DNA of 64,000 nt from Gillisella taibaishanensis (lineage in GTDB: Bacteria > Pseudomonadota > Alphaproteobacteria > Rhizobiales > Rhizobiaceae). Numbering within the stretch: position 1 is the first letter of the stretch; every line of letters starts with the position of its first letter. The notes beneath the pieces were generated by a model. That model did not search any database. It was not told the DNA's origin and saw nothing but the letters and a program-made list of their open reading frames with translations. The DNA lies in contig NZ_MKIN01000021.1 of assembly GCF_001938985.1 (NCBI RefSeq), positions 62,001 through 126,000 on the forward strand, written 5' to 3'. The translations under genes and the position numbers were made by a program. Shown piece after piece: positions 60,209-64,000 of this stretch.

Positions 60209-61102
60209 ATGACGCATTTGGGCGATCTTGAGATCTTCTGCCGGGTCATTGCCCTTGGCAGCATGACGCTTGCCGGTCGCGAGCTCGGTCTGTCGCCAGC
60301 TGTCGTTTCAAAGCGGATCAAGCGGCTAGAGGAAAAGCTTGGCACACGGCTTATTCAGCGCACCACACGGCAACTGTCGCTCACCGAGGCCGGCCAAGGC
60401 TTCTACGACCGCGTTCTATCCGTACTGTCGGGCCTGGAAGAGGCGGAAGCCTTCGCGGCGGGACGTTCAAGCGCTGTCTCCGGCATCCTCAAGGTTTCGG
60501 CGCCAACCTCCTTTGGGCGCATGCATGTAGCGCCGCATTTGAAACCATTTCTGGAAGAGCATCCGCATCTGGCACTGCAACTGGTCCTCAGCGACGAGCT
60601 CAGCGATATCGTCGGTGGTGGGTTCGATCTGGCGATCCGTATCGCCGCGCCAGCGGATTCCTCCCTGGTTGCCCGCAAGCTAGCACCGGTACGCCGCGTG
60701 CTCTGCGCCAGCGCCGATTACGTGGAAAGACAGGGCGCGCCGGACACGCTTGATGACCTGAAACAGCATCAATGCCTGCCCGCCCACAACAACGAGAGCT
60801 GGCGGCTGGTCGGTCCGCAAGGACCAGTCAATTACCGCCCGGATGGGCGGTTGATAACGAATTCCAGCGAAGTGATCCGCGAGGCCGTGCTCTCAGGCCT
60901 TGGCATCGCGTTGCGCTCGACCTGGGATATCGGGGCGGAGTTGAGATCAGGCCGGTTGGTGCGCGTGCTTCCAAATTATGAAGGCGCGCGCAATATTTCC
61001 CTCTCGGCAGTTTATCCCAGTCGGCAGTTCCTGCCGGCCAAGGTAAGGTTGTTCATCGACTATCTTGCAAACCTGTATGGCCCAATACCCTACTGGGAAT
61101 AG
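60209..61102 (+). CDS. LysR family transcriptional regulator
   Basis: A 297-residue regulator with an N-terminal winged helix (LGDLEIFCRVIALGSMTLAG, SPAVVSKRIKRLEEKLGTRL, TRQLSLTEAG) and a substrate-binding domain of the CrgA/PecT-like group (LKVSAPTSFGRMHVAPHLKP, SGLGIALRSTWDIGAEL). It is divergent from the GGDEF-EAL gene with 258 nt between, so the target may be that gene. The inducer is unknown. Confidence 0.9.
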   Translation: MTHLGDLEIFCRVIALGSMTLAGRELGLSPAVVSKRIKRLEEKLGTRLIQRTTRQLSLTEAGQGFYDRVLSVLSGLEEAEAFAAGRSSAVSGILKVSAPTSFGRMHVAPHLKPFLEEHPHLALQLVLSDELSDIVGGGFDLAIRIAAPADSSLVARKLAPVRRVLCASADYVERQGAPDTLDDLKQHQCLPAHNNESWRLVGPQGPVNYRPDGRLITNSSEVIREAVLSGLGIALRSTWDIGAELRSGRLVRVLPNYEGARNISLSAVYPSRQFLPAKVRLFIDYLANLYGPIPYWE

Positions 61103-61109
61103 CAGGCCA

Positions 61110-62516
61110 TCAACGCAAATCGTTGGGCACGAGAGACCAGAACGAATATTTTTTGCCGTGCCTGGTCCGTAGCTTCCTCATATAGTCTTCATGCTCGGCG
61201 CGGCTGATGCTGCCGCCGGACTGCTCCGTGAGATAATCCATGGACGCAATATAACTTGCAGCTGCCAGATAGGCCTCGGAGACACCGCGCCTGAGAATGT
61301 CATCGACAAGCGCCCGGTAGAGCACAATGGCCGCTGCAACCTGTTCATCGGCAAGCAATTCGGCCGCTTCCGACAGGATTTTATAGTGCCGCCCGTCCCA
61401 GTTGCGTGCATTATCGACAACCAGTTTGGCAGCGAGATCGAGTTTCGGCCAGTGGATCAGGAACCACAGAGCCTTGTGGATATCCTTGTCGCCCATGACG
61501 AGGTTGAACGCCTTGTCCATTTCCTCGAACTCGGCGAAATCGTCGAGCTTCGATATGTAGGTCCGCAGCACGGCGGGCTCGAATGTCTCCACAAACTCTC
61601 GCCAACGCAAAGCCTGCGCATCGTCGCGCCGTTTCAGGCGCTCCAGGATGTCAGCCTCCAGCAGTTTGCGCTCGCCCATGCCAAATTCCGGCCCGACAGC
61701 ACCCCTGACACCGTTGACGTCAACCACCCGCATGCCCTTCGGCCTTCGGCGAACCCATTCCAGCGCCGGCTCAAAGCGCCCGGCTTCAAACAGGTATTGC
61801 GCCAATCCAAAACTGTCCTGATGCAGTTCGGGTTTGAGTTCCTCCAGGCGCATCGCCTCGTCAAAATCCTTGCGCTTCATGGCAAGTGCCTGCAACAGGT
61901 TGAGAACCCGCACTTGATCCTTGTCCTTGCCAAGGCCGCGTTCCAGCAACTGGCGCCATTCGTTGGCAGCATCCGGCTCCAGCACGGGGATAAGCCGGGA
62001 AAAGATATCGCCAAGTTCGCCATAGCGATCCTGACCCCTCACCTTGTCCAATACAGGCACTAGCCGGACCTGATGCGCCGGCGTGAGGGCGGCAATCATT
62101 GAAACAGTGGCGGTGTCGATCTCTTCGCCTAGCTTTTCGATCTTGGCGCTGCGGTCATAAAGGCGCCTCATGATCCCGAGCAGCACGGCCATCATCCGCA
62201 CCATTCGCTCGGCGGCCGCCACAGGATCATCGCGGAGTTCACCGCTGATGGTGCGCACAAGCCCCCCGAGTTCGGCAGCGAGTTCACGCGCACGGTTGGC
62301 GGTGATGCGAGAAGCGGAACGCTCTATCTGATCCAGCCGCTTGTCGATGCGGGCGATGATCTTGTCAGAACCGCCGGCGCCGGCAAGAGCCGCCTGCAGG
62401 CGCAGCTTCAGCGCCTTGTTGGCCTGCGCTTCATCCAGCAGGATATCGGCCAGTTTTTCCGCGCCAAGCGACGCCAGGCCGGCGCGGTCGAATTTTACAG
62501 TCGCTTTCTTTGCCAT
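61110..62516 (-). CDS. DUF6880 family protein, unknown function
   Basis: A 468-residue, mostly helical cytoplasmic protein beginning MAKKATVKFDRAGLASLGAE after a GAGAGGA ribosome site. It contains repeating helices rich in Arg/Asp (RIDKRLDQIERSASRITANR), ALEWVRRRPKGMRVVDVNG, and a C-terminal YMRKLRTRHGKKYSFWSLV, the pattern of DUF6880 proteins related to SWIM-linked accessory proteins. No enzyme motif is seen. It is convergent with the LysR gene, separated by only 7 nt. Confidence 0.8.
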   Translation of the reverse strand: MAKKATVKFDRAGLASLGAEKLADILLDEAQANKALKLRLQAALAGAGGSDKIIARIDKRLDQIERSASRITANRARELAAELGGLVRTISGELRDDPVAAAERMVRMMAVLLGIMRRLYDRSAKIEKLGEEIDTATVSMIAALTPAHQVRLVPVLDKVRGQDRYGELGDIFSRLIPVLEPDAANEWRQLLERGLGKDKDQVRVLNLLQALAMKRKDFDEAMRLEELKPELHQDSFGLAQYLFEAGRFEPALEWVRRRPKGMRVVDVNGVRGAVGPEFGMGERKLLEADILERLKRRDDAQALRWREFVETFEPAVLRTYISKLDDFAEFEEMDKAFNLVMGDKDIHKALWFLIHWPKLDLAAKLVVDNARNWDGRHYKILSEAAELLADEQVAAAIVLYRALVDDILRRGVSEAYLAAASYIASMDYLTEQSGGSISRAEHEDYMRKLRTRHGKKYSFWSLVPNDLR

Positions 62517-62982
62517 ATTCCTCTCGCCATCGGGGCTGCCGATACCTTGGGCAACAGACCCCCTGTCGACATATGCTCGGCAAAAACCATCGGGCGATGG
62601 CATTGCGATATCCTGCGGACGGACACGCGCCGAGCGAAAGCAACAGAAGCCAAATCCCGCCAAAATGCAAATCGGCTTGCACCGCGAACCAGAACAAACG
62701 GCCGGGTCCTAAACGAGCGCAACGTCTGATTATCATGCAGCAAGGGGTGTGAAGTGCGTCAGGTGCATGACAGGTTGCCAATCATAATTGTTGCATAAGG
62801 CAGCATCTGCGCATTATTAAAACACTAGCGAAATAGCGAATCGTCTTTTCTTCGCATCAAAAATTTTCGCAGACCCCTAAAATGCCTACCAACTTTTGCG
62901 AGAATCTCGTATATTCTCGATTATTAAAATATGGATTCGTAGATTGGCCGTTTTAAACCGCATCGTATCTGAACTGGAATTG
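62517..62982. other. 466-bp intergenic region
   Basis: AT-rich from about 62780 to 62940; probably the promoter region of the NUDIX gene and leader of the DUF6880 gene. No ORF, RNA gene or strong repeat was recognised. In-frame TTG codons at 62896 and 62944 could extend the NUDIX gene leftwards. Confidence 0.4.
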
Positions 62983-63432
62983 ATGTTTCGGCGTCCGCCG
63001 AAGCAGCAGTTTGGTGCGATCTGTTACCGGCAAGCCACCAATGGCGCTATCGAAGTCCTGCTGATCACCAGCCGTGATACAGGCCGGTGGGTCATTCCCA
63101 AGGGCTGGCCGATGGGGCCAAAGAAATCGCATCTGGTGGCCGAGCGCGAGGCCTACGAAGAAGCCGGGGTTAAAGGCAAGATTTCGAAAGACAGCATCGG
63201 CTCTTACTTCTACATGAAGGGCATGCCGGACGGGCTGAAAATCCCCTGCGAGGTGAAGGTCTATCTACTCGACGTACGCCAGATGCTCGAAGACTATCCG
63301 GAAAAAGGCTCGCGGACCATGGAATGGGTCAGTTGTGCCGAAGCGGCGGAACGCGTTCGGGAACCGCAGCTGAAACGGCTCTTTCACCTCGTCGCCCTTT
63401 CAAACCAACGTAATGCCGCAAACGCCGGCTGA
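62983..63432 (+). CDS. NUDIX hydrolase
   Basis: A 149-residue protein with the Nudix box: GWPMGPKKSHLVAEREAYEE, followed by AG, matching G-x5-E-x7-REUxEExGU with the REAYEEAG core, preceded by VLLITSRDTGRWVIPKGWP. It probably cleaves a (di)phosphate-linked nucleotide or inositol pyrophosphate (WVIPKGWP also appears in diphosphoinositol-type family members). The ATG at 62983 lacks a strong ribosome site; a TTG at 62944 would add 13 residues (LAVLNRIVSELEL) and is a serious alternative. Confidence 0.87.
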   Translation: MFRRPPKQQFGAICYRQATNGAIEVLLITSRDTGRWVIPKGWPMGPKKSHLVAEREAYEEAGVKGKISKDSIGSYFYMKGMPDGLKIPCEVKVYLLDVRQMLEDYPEKGSRTMEWVSCAEAAERVREPQLKRLFHLVALSNQRNAANAG

Positions 63433-63729
63433 TTTGCCGCTCCCTGACATCATATGGTCATTGCTGACAGTTATTCACAATGCCGTTGGTATTGAAACTG
63501 CTCTTGCGAACGTCGGCAAGGCTTAAGCCACCGTGCGGCTTATCATGCCAGCGCAGCAGGCGCCCAAGTTTCTGCCCAAGAAACATCAGCGAAAACCATT
63601 TCTGATCCCCAGGTCGATACGCTATAGCAACCGCGAGACGATTTCGGGCCAATTTTTCCGCCGGGCGTTACACCTTGCGTGACGCAATATCGATCCGCAC
63701 CCACAACGCTTTCAAGCGACCAGTTTAGG
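63433..63729. other. 297-bp intergenic region before the phosphate transporter
   Basis: Contains no recognised gene or strong hairpin. Probably the promoter region of the PiT transporter. No PhoB box (CTGTCAT direct repeat) was recognised by eye; a GCTGACAG-like half-site near 63463 is not convincing. Confidence 0.35.
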
Positions 63730-64000
63730 ATGGCAGACATAGACAAGACCGCCAGAAACGCCAGACCGAAGCTGGATAAGGATCTCGAACGACTGACCTT
63801 TGTCGAGCGGGCGAACCTGCACGTAGCGCGCGGACTTGCGCCTTACGGAATGGCGCTGATCTTCCTGATCTTTGCCAGCGTTTTTGCACTCGGTTTTGCG
63901 GGCGGCCATCCAGGATCCGCAGTTCTGATCGCCGCAGCCGCACTTGCCGGCTATATGGCAATCAATATCGGCGCCAACGACGTCACCAACAATGTCGGCG
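63730..64000 (+). CDS. Inorganic phosphate transporter, PiT family (N-terminal part)
   Basis: The frame is open from ATG 63730 to the window end, 90 residues. After a charged N-terminal segment (ADIDKTARNARPKLDKDLER) come two hydrophobic spans (GMALIFLIFASVFALGFAGG, AVLIAAAALAGYMAINIGA) and the PiT signature NIGANDVTNNVG. Low-affinity Pi:H+ or Na+ symport across the inner membrane is expected. The rest is outside the window. The ribosome site is weak (AGG one base before). Confidence 0.85.
   Translation, partial: MADIDKTARNARPKLDKDLERLTFVERANLHVARGLAPYGMALIFLIFASVFALGFAGGHPGSAVLIAAAALAGYMAINIGANDVTNNVG

Noticed and set aside
63455..63480. PhoB box before the PiT gene
   Set aside because: Only one weak half-site resembling CTGACAG; a direct repeat with 11-nt periodicity was not seen.

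Overview
The window is high-GC, gene-dense DNA from an alphaproteobacterium of the order Hyphomicrobiales, most likely Rhizobiaceae (Agrobacterium, Allorhizobium or Rhizobium). Four things point there: a GAAC/GTTC-N7 LexA box before an imuA-imuB-dnaE2 cassette, a carboxyspermidine-type polyamine pathway, a short HisG paired with HisZ, and short CCCC/GGGG palindromic intergenic repeats. The species cannot be fixed from sequence alone. No rRNA, tRNA, CRISPR, prophage or insertion sequence was seen. Both window ends cut a gene.

Layout. 1-3.7 kb: the end of a DUF1445 putative hydro-lyase (D-glutamate cyclase family), a fused KipI-KipA (PxpB-PxpC) carboxyltransferase-like protein, and a biotin carboxylase carrying its own biotinyl domain. 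Together these look like a split urea-carboxylase-type enzyme. 3.7-6.1 kb: the two carboxyspermidine (carboxynorspermidine) enzymes. 6.4-7.3 kb: a methylenetetrahydrofolate-reductase-like protein. 7.3-18.3 kb: a long leftward unit of hyuB, hyuA and a complete polyamine-type ABC importer, next to a large MalT/LAL-type regulator; a perfect palindrome before hyuB is the likely operator.

18.4-31.4 kb is mixed chromosome: an EntD-type phosphopantetheinyl transferase, recX, an MDR reductase, a GNAT protein, a lipoprotein, ileS, a sodium:solute symporter with its DUF3311 partner, a frameshifted small gene, ribF, a HAD phosphatase and a ChrA-type chromate transporter. 31.4-35.5 kb holds groES-groEL with promoter, CIRCE and terminator, an XRE regulator, a small unknown gene and a LuxR solo. 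35.5-41 kb is the SOS mutagenesis cassette. A 0.7-kb gap with AT-rich stretches, several palindromes and an FNR/FixK-like box follows, in front of an unknown gene.

42-50 kb: two neighbouring L,D-transpeptidases, tag, a HAD hydrolase, two exported metal-binding-type proteins (one DUF305, one Cys/His-rich), a glycosyltransferase and an unknown protein. 48.5-52.6 kb: hisS, then hisZ-hisG, separated by repeats, a frameshifted small membrane gene and a 35-residue microprotein. 52.6-64 kb: DoxX, an exported unknown, glcDEF for glycolate oxidation, a GGDEF-EAL protein, a LysR regulator, a DUF6880 protein, a NUDIX hydrolase and the start of a PiT phosphate transporter.

The most promising material for something undescribed is the pair of oxoprolinase-superfamily systems in the first 18 kb, one a biotin-dependent carboxylase set and one a regulated uptake-plus-hydrolase operon. 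Next are two small genes with apparent single frameshifts, one of them coupled to a microprotein, and the palindrome-rich gap at 41 kb.
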